A stretch of 9,307 nucleotides of DNA from positions 1 to 9,307 of the forward strand of contig CAIZMD010000625.1 in NCBI GenBank assembly GCA_903933995.1. Reading direction: 5' to 3'. The translations under genes were made by a program, and so were the position numbers. The notes beneath the pieces were generated by a model. The model saw nothing but the letters and a program-made list of their open reading frames with translations. It made no database searches and was not told the DNA's origin. This document shows, one piece after another, positions 1 through 4,786 of this stretch (positions are counted from its first letter, which is position 1; each line of letters begins with the position of its first letter). Source of the DNA: an uncultured Bacteroidota bacterium (lineage in GTDB: Bacteria > Bacteroidota > Bacteroidia > Chitinophagales > Chitinophagaceae).

Positions 1-319
1 TGAACTTGGGTATAACCATATGTTTATGGACATGTTTAACGCCAAAGAAAAAGGCGTAGATCCAAAGGAAACTTTCTACGATGGATATGTGGTCAACGCC
101 ATATTGGATGCAGCTTATAAATCAGCTAAGACCAAACTTTGGGAACCTGTTGACCTAGAGATCTGGCGTGGACAAACCGGCTTGAGTAAAGAAAGCCATT
201 TGGTAGAACACGATGCGGAACATTGGCTTATCAAAGAAGAGATGACCCATTTTGGCGCCAAAAAACTCATTCTCAAAAACAAAGCCACCGGAAAAATCAC
301 CGATCAAATCATTGAATAA
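1..319 (+). CDS. Gfo/Idh/MocA family oxidoreductase, C-terminal fragment (5' end outside window)
   Basis: Only the last ~105 codons are present; the frame is open from base 2 and ends at TAA 317-319. The ATG at base 20 is an internal Met, because the upstream residues (ELGYNH) continue the same fold. The segment FYDGYVVNAILDAAYKSA followed by W-P-V-D-L resembles the C-terminal alpha/beta domain of Bacteroidota Gfo/Idh/MocA NAD(P)-dependent sugar oxidoreductases, where a 'dGy.vn.ild..y.Sa...kW..v' helix is common. The Rossmann domain and catalytic Lys lie off the window, so substrate and activity cannot be judged. The Dabb gene starts 10 nt after the stop, so the two are probably co-transcribed. 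Family assignment is from recalled patterns. Confidence 0.8.
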   Translation, partial: ELGYNHMFMDMFNAKEKGVDPKETFYDGYVVNAILDAAYKSAKTKLWEPVDLEIWRGQTGLSKESHLVEHDAEHWLIKEEMTHFGAKKLILKNKATGKITDQIIE

Positions 320-329
320 AAATTCACAC

Positions 330-650
330 ATGTTAACCCAAGACCTATTTGTACACCATGTTTATTTTTGGCTAGAGCACAGCAATAGTGTGGAAGAAAA
401 AGCAGCACTATTAGAAGGGCTAAAGAAGCTGAGTAAAGTGCCTACCATTAAACAGTTTCATATTGGAACGGCTGCCCCAACTAATAGAGAGGTAATTGAT
501 ACCAGCTATGCCCTTTCTTGGTTGGCCATTTTTGAGAATGCTGCTGACCAAGACGCGTATCAGGTAGACCCCATTCATTTAGAATTTGTAGATACCTGTA
601 AACATCTTTGGAAAAAAGTTGTGGTATATGATTCCTTAGGAGCTTATTAA
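330..650 (+). CDS. Dabb (stress-responsive alpha/beta-barrel) domain protein
   Basis: This is a 106-aa cytosolic protein with no signal peptide, the usual size of a single Dabb domain (dimeric alpha/beta-barrel fold). The N-terminal beta strand with a His pair (FVHHVYFWL, residues 7-15) is followed by a helix (EEKAALLEGLKKL), the strand around IKQFHIGTAAP, a central S-Y-A-L-S-W-L-A-I-F strand, and the H-x-x-F-V-D-x-C-K-H-L-W helix near the C-terminus; this order is characteristic of the family. I chose ATG 330 because an earlier in-frame ATG at 252 would overlap the upstream oxidoreductase by 68 nt and add a low-complexity Lys/Ser/Pro tail. No Shine-Dalgarno is visible, which is normal for Bacteroidota. 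Dabb proteins often accompany sugar-oxidoreductase genes, but no reaction can be assigned here. Confidence 0.85.
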   Translation: MLTQDLFVHHVYFWLEHSNSVEEKAALLEGLKKLSKVPTIKQFHIGTAAPTNREVIDTSYALSWLAIFENAADQDAYQVDPIHLEFVDTCKHLWKKVVVYDSLGAY

Positions 651-663
651 AAAGTTGCAAATA

Positions 664-698
664 AAAAAGCCGTCCCGATAAAATCAGGACGGCTTTTT
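664..698 (+). terminator. Rho-independent terminator, symmetric A/T flanks (possibly bidirectional)
   Basis: GCCGTCC (669-675) pairs with GGACGGC (687-693). The stem is extended outside by AAAAA (664-668) with TTTTT (694-698), and inside by GAT/ATC (677-679 with 683-685) across one C-A mismatch. The hairpin starts 13 nt after the Dabb stop codon. Because the left flank is A-rich and the right flank T-rich, it could work in both directions. Before the IS inserted, it may also have ended the convergent gene now at 2528-2079. Confidence 0.9.
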
Positions 699-710
699 CT
701 TGTCAAATAG

Positions 711-734
711 TGTCCCGTCCTGAAATAATGATAC
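711..734 (+). repeat. Left terminal inverted repeat of the IS
   Basis: Begins TGTCCCGTCCTGAAATAATG and matches the reverse complement of 2076-2099 at 19 of 24 positions; mismatches are at positions 4, 5, 12, 16 and 18. The two bases outside (AG at 709-710) also match the complement of CT at 2100-2101, so the outer boundary could be argued to be 2 bp wider. I kept TG...CA because IS3-family ends are typically of that form. Confidence 0.9.
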
Positions 735-749
735 ACAAAAACAATCATT

Positions 750-1184
750 ATGGAAGAACTACAAGTAAATCAGTATGTTAAGCGTAAACAAGGGGATTAT
801 CCTTTGTCTTTAAAGTTGCAGATTGTACAAGAGATTGAACAGAGGAAACAATCAACAACGGGAGCACAAAGAAAGTATGGAGTCCAAGCAAGATCAACAA
901 TTATTGCTTGGTTAAGAAAATATGGGAACTTTAACTGGGAGAACCAAACTCCCTCAAATATGCCAAAGACCCCAGAACAGAAGATGCTTGAACTGGAGCA
1001 AAAAGTGAAACTGTTGGAAAAACAGAAAGCTTTTTTAGAGCGACAAATAGAGCAAGCCGATAAGAAGGCTATCATCTTTGATATGATGATAGATCTGGCA
1101 GAGAAGGAGTATAATATTCCTATTCGAAAAAACTCCTTACCCGAACAATCGATCGATACAGATCAGAAAAAAAAGAAACGCTAA
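750..1184 (+). CDS. IS3-family transposase OrfA (HTH DNA-binding subunit)
   Basis: This 144-aa protein encodes the N-terminal DNA-binding part of the transposase. Residues ~18-58 form a helix-turn-helix of the IS3 OrfA type (YPLSLKLQIVQEIE, then the A-Q-R-K-Y-G-V turn and the T-I-I-A-W-L-R-K-Y-G recognition helix). Residues ~75-105 form a leucine zipper, with L82, L89 and L96 seven residues apart, which in this family mediates OrfA/OrfAB multimerisation. The C-terminus is a Lys run translated from the slippery A tract, so OrfA ends just after the frameshift point. ATG 750 is immediately preceded by a small inverted repeat (AATGAT 727-732 with ATCATT 744-749) that could fold over the start. 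OrfA alone usually acts as a regulator, and the frameshifted OrfAB is the transposase. Confidence 0.93.
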   Translation: MEELQVNQYVKRKQGDYPLSLKLQIVQEIEQRKQSTTGAQRKYGVQARSTIIAWLRKYGNFNWENQTPSNMPKTPEQKMLELEQKVKLLEKQKAFLERQIEQADKKAIIFDMMIDLAEKEYNIPIRKNSLPEQSIDTDQKKKKR

Positions 1185-1200
1185 CAGCTACCTGTGCGTT
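1169..1200 (+). promoter_or_regulatory. Programmed -1 ribosomal frameshift site: A AAA AAG plus bulged hairpin
   Basis: The heptamer A-AAA-AAG (1169-1175) is in the correct phase relative to OrfA (codons AAA 1170, AAG 1173), the classic IS3-family -1 slippery sequence. A -1 slip gives an open frame through GAA-ACG-CTA-ACA-GCT-ACC-TGT-GCG-TTG straight into OrfB, producing an OrfAB fusion of about 433 aa. Downstream, AACGC (1177-1181) pairs with GCGTT (1196-1200) and ACAG (1184-1187) with CTGT (1192-1195), leaving a TA bulge and a CTAC loop. The hairpin base is only 1 nt after the slippery site, closer than the usual spacer, so the lower stem must melt or the upper stem is the effective block. 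Confidence 0.85.
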
Positions 1201-2050
1201 GTTCGGGTTAAGCAGACAGGTATATTATCGTAGGATTAAGTCTAGCACGAGAAAGAAAGCTTTAGCACAGCAAGTTGTAGACCTGGTTTTACCTATACGT
1301 AGCAGAATGCCTCGTATCGGTACAAGAAAGCTGTATTATATGCTACAATCGAAATTAGACTGCATGGGTATTGGCCGAGACAAGCTATTTACGATTATGA
1401 AGGCAAATCATTTAAAGATATATCCAGAACGGAGTTATCGGGTTACAACCAACTCCCATCATAGGTTCCACAAACATGGAGATCTAGTAAATGGTATGTG
1501 CATCAATCGCCCAGAACAGGTTTGGGTATCTGACATTACTTATGTTGGAGGAAGGAGTATGCATCACTATATGGCATTGGTGACTGATGCTTATTCTAAA
1601 AAGATTGTAGGTTATGATTTATCGAATAGTTTGAGTTTGCAAGGTGTATTAAGAGCTTTGAAAATGGCTATTAAATCAAGGGCGCACCTCGGATCACCCT
1701 TGATTCATCACTCAGATAGGGGGCTTCAATATTGCTCAAATGAATACCAATCTTTATTATTTAAAAACCAAATAAGATGCAGCATGACGACAGACTCTGA
1801 CCCTTATTCAAATGCGGTTGCAGAAAGGGTAAATGGTATAATAAAGAATGAATTTAATCTGGAAAAATACAAAGTAGACTTAAACACACTTCAGAAAATT
1901 GTAGCTCAAACTATAAAAATTTACAATAATGAAAGGCCTCACTTATCATGCTCATTTTTAACACCAGATCAAATGCATCGACAATCTAAAATTGTCCTCA
2001 AAACCTATAAAAACACAAACGGCAGCAGGGATATCCCTGCTGCCGTTTAA
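1199..2050 (+). CDS. IS3-family transposase OrfB (DDE integrase catalytic domain)
   Basis: The catalytic part of the transposase is 283 aa from the TTG at 1199, but the frame is open from 1175 and is normally reached by -1 frameshifting from orfA. Residues ~32-75 are the HTH_21-like region (MPRIGTRKLYYML). The rve integrase core follows with D112 (VWVSDITYV), D173 (HHSDRGLQY) and E209 (NAVAERVNGIIKNEF): 60 residues separate D112 from D173 and 35 separate D173 from E209, and K216 lies seven residues after the Glu as expected. The I-Y-N-N-E-R-P-H motif at 241-248 and the P-D-Q-M C-terminal segment are also canonical. The last ten residues (NGSRDIPAAV) are encoded inside a 32-bp palindrome. TTG 1199 sits within the frameshift hairpin, so independent OrfB initiation is doubtful. 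Confidence 0.95.
   Translation: MFGLSRQVYYRRIKSSTRKKALAQQVVDLVLPIRSRMPRIGTRKLYYMLQSKLDCMGIGRDKLFTIMKANHLKIYPERSYRVTTNSHHRFHKHGDLVNGMCINRPEQVWVSDITYVGGRSMHHYMALVTDAYSKKIVGYDLSNSLSLQGVLRALKMAIKSRAHLGSPLIHHSDRGLQYCSNEYQSLLFKNQIRCSMTTDSDPYSNAVAERVNGIIKNEFNLEKYKVDLNTLQKIVAQTIKIYNNERPHLSCSFLTPDQMHRQSKIVLKTYKNTNGSRDIPAAV
2017..2048 (+). terminator. Perfect 32-bp palindrome over the orfB 3' end; probable two-way terminator
   Basis: AAACGGCAGCAGGGAT (2017-2032) is followed directly by its exact reverse complement (2033-2048), and the last T is the first base of the orfB stop codon TAA. The transcript would fold into a GC-rich hairpin ending in GUUU on either strand. On the minus strand the hairpin is followed by a T-rich run (GTTTGTGTTTTT), on the plus strand by TTTAATAC. 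The likely role is to end transposase mRNA and to stop transcripts entering the IS from the right, such as the - strand S74-like gene. Because it is coding, it fixes the transposase C-terminus. Being a perfect palindrome without a loop, it could also be a protein-binding site. Confidence 0.75.
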
Positions 2051-2075
2051 TACATTACTTTTATCCTTTAAAACC

Positions 2076-2099
2076 GTATCACTTTTTTAGGACGTCACA
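2076..2099 (-). repeat. Right terminal inverted repeat of the IS
   Basis: Read on the minus strand this begins TGTGACGTCCTAAAAAAGTG and matches the left end at 19 of 24 positions. The reading frame of the neighbouring S74-like gene runs into it: TGT GAC GTC CTA AAA AAG TGA, so the repeat supplies six codons and a stop. Confidence 0.9.
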
Positions 2100-2528
2100 C
2101 TGTTTTAATTGAGCAATTTCTGCTTTGAGTTGGTTTACTTGTTCTTGCAATTCTTTTACAGAAGCAACTAATATGGGAATCAAGCCTGATTCATCTACCA
2201 TTTTTCGGGAATAGGACTTATATAAGTTTTTGCCCCCTATATATTGACCATTTTTAGCATAAACCAAGGAAGGCAATACCAATTGAACCTGATCTGCATT
2301 AAACCCATATTGCACTGCTTTGGGGCTCTCTAAATATGGATAATCCAGATCATTGTATTTAAAACTCACAGGGGTTAATTTCTGCAATAACTCATTCCCA
2401 CCTTTTATTTCTGCAACTTGTTTCTTCAATGCAGATTCAGGTATTTCTTGGGCAAAAGAAGTTTGAGACATCAATAATAACAAGAACATGAGTAACCTAG
2501 CATTTGACAAGAGTAGCATTTTTTTCAT
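2079..2528 (-). CDS. Secreted S74-like (chaperone-of-endosialidase / tail fiber domain) protein, 3' end rewritten by the IS
   Basis: This 149-aa protein has a signal peptide: M-K-K, a Leu-rich hydrophobic stretch (~residues 5-20) and a probable cleavage site after SFA or SFAQ (~26). The mature part resembles an S74-type intramolecular chaperone domain of Bacteroidota 'tail fiber domain' proteins: ELLQKLTPVSFKYND (46-60), YGFNADQVQLVLPSLV (74-89, the usual 'YGfiAQevq.vlPelV' element) and LIPILVASVKELQEQVNQL (116-134), which leads into a C-terminal coiled coil. The fiber or adhesin part that this domain normally follows is absent, and the S-D-x-R-x-K element is degenerate (ESALKKQ). Host sequence supplies 143 codons, ending at Q143; the final CDVLKK and TGA come from the IS right repeat. 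The original end was probably slightly further on. ATG 2528 is the start; ATG 2519 is an alternative. Confidence 0.75.
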   Translation of the reverse strand: MKKMLLLSNARLLMFLLLLMSQTSFAQEIPESALKKQVAEIKGGNELLQKLTPVSFKYNDLDYPYLESPKAVQYGFNADQVQLVLPSLVYAKNGQYIGGKNLYKSYSRKMVDESGLIPILVASVKELQEQVNQLKAEIAQLKQCDVLKK

Positions 2529-2550
2529 GGCATAGAATTGAAAGTGAGAA

Positions 2551-2571
2551 AATGTTTTTTATTAAAACATT
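2551..2571. promoter_or_regulatory. Inverted repeat upstream of the S74-like gene
   Basis: AATGTTTT (2551-2558) and AAAACATT (2564-2571) form an 8-bp inverted repeat with a 5-nt spacer, 23 nt from the start codon of the - strand gene. It is AT-only in the arms apart from one G and one C, so it could be an operator, a weak 5' UTR hairpin, or chance in AT-rich DNA. I see no clear TAnnTTTG element on the minus strand in this spacer. Confidence 0.3.
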
Positions 2572-2635
2572 GAACAAAACGGCTTGGTTTAGTTAAAAAT
2601 GTTAAACAGATGATAAAACATAACCAGAAATTGGT

Positions 2636-2655
2636 TTATGCACACCTATGCATAA
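2636..2655. promoter_or_regulatory. Candidate operator: TTATGCA-n6-TGCATAA inverted repeat
   Basis: TTATGCACACCTATGCATAA is a 7-bp perfect inverted repeat with a 6-nt spacer, in the divergent region between the S74-like gene and the deacetylase. It lies about 30 bp upstream of the deacetylase -7 element, a suitable place for a dimeric regulator. No regulator gene lies next to it and I cannot name a family. Confidence 0.35.
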
Positions 2656-2685
2656 CTAAGGCAATGGTTTGAAAGGGGCAGTTGT

Positions 2686-2693
2686 TATTTTTG
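2686..2693 (+). promoter_or_regulatory. Promoter -7 element TATTTTTG for the deacetylase gene
   Basis: This is an exact match to the Bacteroidota consensus TAnnTTTG, 15 nt before ATG 2709. A TTTG at 2668-2671 could be the -33 element, but the 14-nt gap is shorter than usual, so only the -7 half is well supported. It places the transcription start near 2699-2702 and argues against the in-frame TTG codons at 2682 and 2691 as translation starts. Confidence 0.5.
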
Positions 2694-2708
2694 AAAAAAT
2701 TAGAAGGA

Positions 2709-3539
2709 ATGAAGAAACAGATTTTTGTAGGCAGCATGGCTTTATTGGTTATGTTGACCGCATGTAACAATGGCAAAGACCAAAAAACCGCCACTGACTC
2801 AACCAAACCAGCAGAAGCCAAACTAGGACCTGGATCTGCCATTAAATATGATAGTTCAAAAAGGTATGTTTTCCTTACTTGGGATGACTCTCCTCAGCCT
2901 CCAGGAACAGTGAACAGTAAGGCTATCTTTCGTGAACAGGGCATTAAAGCCACTTTTTTTGCAGTTGGCTTTAACCAAGTGGGTCCTTGGAAAAAAAGGA
3001 TGATTGATTCTTTGAGAAATGAATATCCTCAATTTTTATTGGCCAACCATAGCTTTAGTCATGGATTCAATGACAAGTATAGCAAGTTCTATGCTCCCGA
3101 AAATACAGATAGTGCCTTAAATGACTTTATCAAGAATGAACAGTTACTTAAAATACCAGTGAAAATCATAAGACTCCCAGGTAATAACACTTGGGCATCA
3201 AATGGTGATATTCAGGGTCAAAAAGCAACCACACCTGTTGTTGTTAAACTTGATTCACTTGGTTATAAAATTGTGGGATGGGATATGGAATGGACGCAAC
3301 AGGCCAAAGCCAAAGCCCCAAAAGAGTCTGTAGATGAAATGATCAAAAAATTGAACCAGAAATTTGATGACGGAAGTACCAATCAACCAAATATGATTGT
3401 CATTCTTTCTCATGACCGTTTATTTGAGAAAAAACAATACGCAGATTCTTTGAGTAGGTTTATCAATATTCTCAAACAAGACAAGCGCTATGTATTTGAA
3501 ACTATTGACCACTATCCTACTGTTCAGGTAAATAAATAA
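2709..3539 (+). CDS. Polysaccharide deacetylase lipoprotein (NodB / CE4 fold)
   Basis: This 276-aa protein is predicted to remove N-acetyl groups from a surface or periplasmic polysaccharide using a divalent metal. The lipoprotein signal MKKQIFVGSMALLVMLTAC ends in a lipobox (LTAC), with C19 the lipidation site. Residues ~22-45 are a charged, low-complexity tether. The NodB domain follows, with all five CE4 motifs recognisable: T-W-D59-D60-S-P (usually TFDDGP, so F is W and G is S here), H114-S-F-S-H118 as metal ligands, R155-L-P157 (motif 3), G-W-D192 (motif 4) and L-S-H235-D (motif 5). The sites expected to act as base (D59) and metal ligands (D60, H114, H118) are intact. ATG 2709 gives a signal peptide of normal length. 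The gene stands alone between its promoter and a terminator. The substrate (peptidoglycan, chitin-like or other) cannot be told. Confidence 0.88.
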   Translation: MKKQIFVGSMALLVMLTACNNGKDQKTATDSTKPAEAKLGPGSAIKYDSSKRYVFLTWDDSPQPPGTVNSKAIFREQGIKATFFAVGFNQVGPWKKRMIDSLRNEYPQFLLANHSFSHGFNDKYSKFYAPENTDSALNDFIKNEQLLKIPVKIIRLPGNNTWASNGDIQGQKATTPVVVKLDSLGYKIVGWDMEWTQQAKAKAPKESVDEMIKKLNQKFDDGSTNQPNMIVILSHDRLFEKKQYADSLSRFINILKQDKRYVFETIDHYPTVQVNK

Positions 3540-3564
3540 TTCTGAATACTAACTATTTTCAAGT

Positions 3565-3601
3565 GCTAAACGAATAACTGTTCGTTTAGCCCTTTCTTTT
3601 T
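3565..3601 (+). terminator. Rho-independent terminator after the deacetylase gene
   Basis: GCTAAACGAA (3565-3574) pairs perfectly with TTCGTTTAGC (3581-3590) around a 6-nt loop (TAACTG), and the stem is followed by CCTTTCTTTTT. It starts 25 nt after the deacetylase stop codon and separates it from the desaturase gene. Confidence 0.88.
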
Positions 3602-3701
3602 GTATACTTATCAAGGGCTAAAATGAACCATAATCCCTTACCTTCGCCACGAGTTGGTCAACACCCAATGTAAAGAACTCAAAATCACAAGCTGAACAAA
3701 C

Positions 3702-4679
3702 ATGACCTTGAATCCTACACGAATTGAAGTGATGCATTTTCTTGCACAGAAAATTGATAGTATCATTGAAGAATTCTTAAAACCTATAGATACTAACTGG
3801 CAACCTTCAGATTTTCTTCCTGAGAGTAATCATCCAGAATTCACCAAAGAGATCAAAGAAATTCAAGAACAGTGCAAGGCCCTTCCATATGATTATATGG
3901 CCATCTTGGTTGGTGATTTGATTACAGAAGAAGCACTTCCTACTTATGAAAGCTGGTTAATGGAAGTTGATGGAATCAGCAAAGGAGAACCCAAGGGCTG
4001 GAGTAAATGGGTAAGAATGTGGACTGCTGAAGAAAACAGACATGGCGATTTATTGAACAAATATATTTATCTCTCTGGCCGAGTAAATATGCGTCAGATG
4101 GAAATTAGTACCCAACATTTAATTGCAGATGGAATGGAAATTGGAACTGCCAGAGATCCATACCGCAATTTTGTATACACTTCTTTCCAGGAAATGGCTA
4201 CCAATATTTCTCATCGCAGAACTGCAACAATGGCAAAGAAGCATGGCAATGAACAATTGTCTAAAATCTGCGGAGTAATTGCTGCAGATGAAGCTAGACA
4301 TGCTAAAGCATACCGTTCTTTTGTTACAAAAATCTTTGAAGTTGATCCTAGTGAAATGATGATTGCTTTGGAAGATATGATGCGCAAAAAAATTGTGATG
4401 CCAGCACATTTTCTACGCCAACAAGGAGAGAAAATTGGCCAAAGCTGGTCACATTTTAGCGATGCCGCACAAAGACTAGGAGTTTATACAAGTATGGATT
4501 ATACCAATATTTTAGAATCCTTGGTTGAGGAATGGAATATTGGAAATATCACTGGTTTGAATGGTGCCGCTGAAAAAGGAAGGGATTATTTAATGGCTTT
4601 ACCAGACCGATTCCGCAAAGTGGCAGAACGCAGTGGTATCAAAGCTCCTATTGACTATCAATTCAACTGGATATTATAA
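3702..4679 (+). CDS. Soluble acyl-[acyl-carrier-protein] desaturase (ferritin-like diiron, plant type)
   Basis: This 325-aa cytosolic enzyme is predicted to insert a cis double bond into an ACP-bound saturated fatty acid, using O2 and ferredoxin-type electrons. It has no membrane segments, so it is the soluble ACP class and not the membrane acyl-CoA class. The diiron ligands can all be placed by motif: E76 (GDLITEEALPTY), E111 and H114 (WTAEENRHGDLLNKY), E164 (TSFQEMA) and E197 and H200 (AADEARH). The blocks YLSGRVNMRQ, MRKKIVMPAH and AQRLGVYTSMDY, and the W-I-L C-terminus, strongly recall castor stearoyl-ACP desaturase (comparison from memory). Length is close to the mature plant enzyme. ATG 3702 has no Shine-Dalgarno. 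The next coding frame opens inside the last codons of this gene, suggesting translational coupling. Double-bond position cannot be predicted. Confidence 0.93.
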   Translation: MTLNPTRIEVMHFLAQKIDSIIEEFLKPIDTNWQPSDFLPESNHPEFTKEIKEIQEQCKALPYDYMAILVGDLITEEALPTYESWLMEVDGISKGEPKGWSKWVRMWTAEENRHGDLLNKYIYLSGRVNMRQMEISTQHLIADGMEIGTARDPYRNFVYTSFQEMATNISHRRTATMAKKHGNEQLSKICGVIAADEARHAKAYRSFVTKIFEVDPSEMMIALEDMMRKKIVMPAHFLRQQGEKIGQSWSHFSDAAQRLGVYTSMDYTNILESLVEEWNIGNITGLNGAAEKGRDYLMALPDRFRKVAERSGIKAPIDYQFNWIL

Positions 4680-4786
4680 ACAAGAAGACGGTTTTTGACC
4701 AGCAACTTTCTGACACTTGGATTGGTTCAGACTTCCTAACCATTGACCAAGCTGCTCAAATAAATGATTATTTCAGAAAACATCCA
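4673..4786 (+). other. Probable N-terminal coding extension of the glutaminase-like gene (no canonical start)
   Basis: The frame of the downstream gene stays open back to a TGA at 4652-4654. It reads as plausible protein: INKKTVFDQQLSDTW, IGSDFLTIDQAAQINDYF, then RKHPLFHWNDIHNC into the catalytic Cys region. There is no ATG, GTG or TTG in frame before 4787. The possible starts near the desaturase stop are ATT 4661, CTG 4667, ATT 4673 and ATA 4676. The overlap ATTATAA would be a typical coupling arrangement if ATT or ATA were used. Without this stretch the supposed catalytic Cys would be residue 10, which is implausibly close to the end for this fold. Confidence 0.5.

Larger units (their letters stand above)
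711..2099 (+). mobile_element. IS3-family insertion sequence, complete, 1389 bp
   Basis: The element has 5'-TGT...ACA-3' ends in imperfect inverted repeats, two overlapping-frame transposase genes (orfA in one frame, orfB in the -1 frame) with an A AAA AAG slippery site between them, and an intact DDE triad in orfB. All components look functional: no internal stops or frameshifts other than the programmed one. No 3-5 bp target-site duplication is seen: the left flank ends AAATAG and the right flank begins CTGTTT. The element lies 12 bp beyond the Dabb terminator on the left and ends inside the reading frame of the convergent S74-like gene on the right. I do not assign an IS name; a subgroup call would need an ISfinder comparison. 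Confidence 0.93.

Noticed and set aside
252..329. Upstream in-frame ATG 252 for the Dabb gene
   Set aside because: It would overlap the oxidoreductase by 68 nt and adds a tail unlike any Dabb N-terminus; ATG 330 gives the canonical domain.
727..749. AATGAT/ATCATT inverted repeat before transposase orfA as a regulatory hairpin
   Set aside because: Six AT-rich pairs with an 11-nt loop are weak; it is noted in the orfA entry but not supported as a separate feature.
711..2099. Composite transposon or cargo carried by the IS
   Set aside because: Only one IS copy is present and nothing but the two transposase frames lies between its ends.
2682..2708. TTG 2682 or 2691 as start of the deacetylase
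   Set aside because: They precede or overlap the -7 promoter element and would push the lipoprotein signal inward; ATG 2709 gives a standard lipoprotein signal.
3623..3673. A 16-codon open frame (MNHNPLPSPRVGQHPM) in the leader of the desaturase gene, as a possible regulatory leader peptide
   Set aside because: It has no ribosome-binding signal, no repeated regulatory codons and no attenuator-like hairpin after it; such short frames are expected by chance.
4119..4409. Long open frame on the minus strand inside the desaturase gene
   Set aside because: It is an antisense shadow with Cys/His/Ser/Phe-rich composition and no domain; the sense strand is an unmistakable diiron desaturase.
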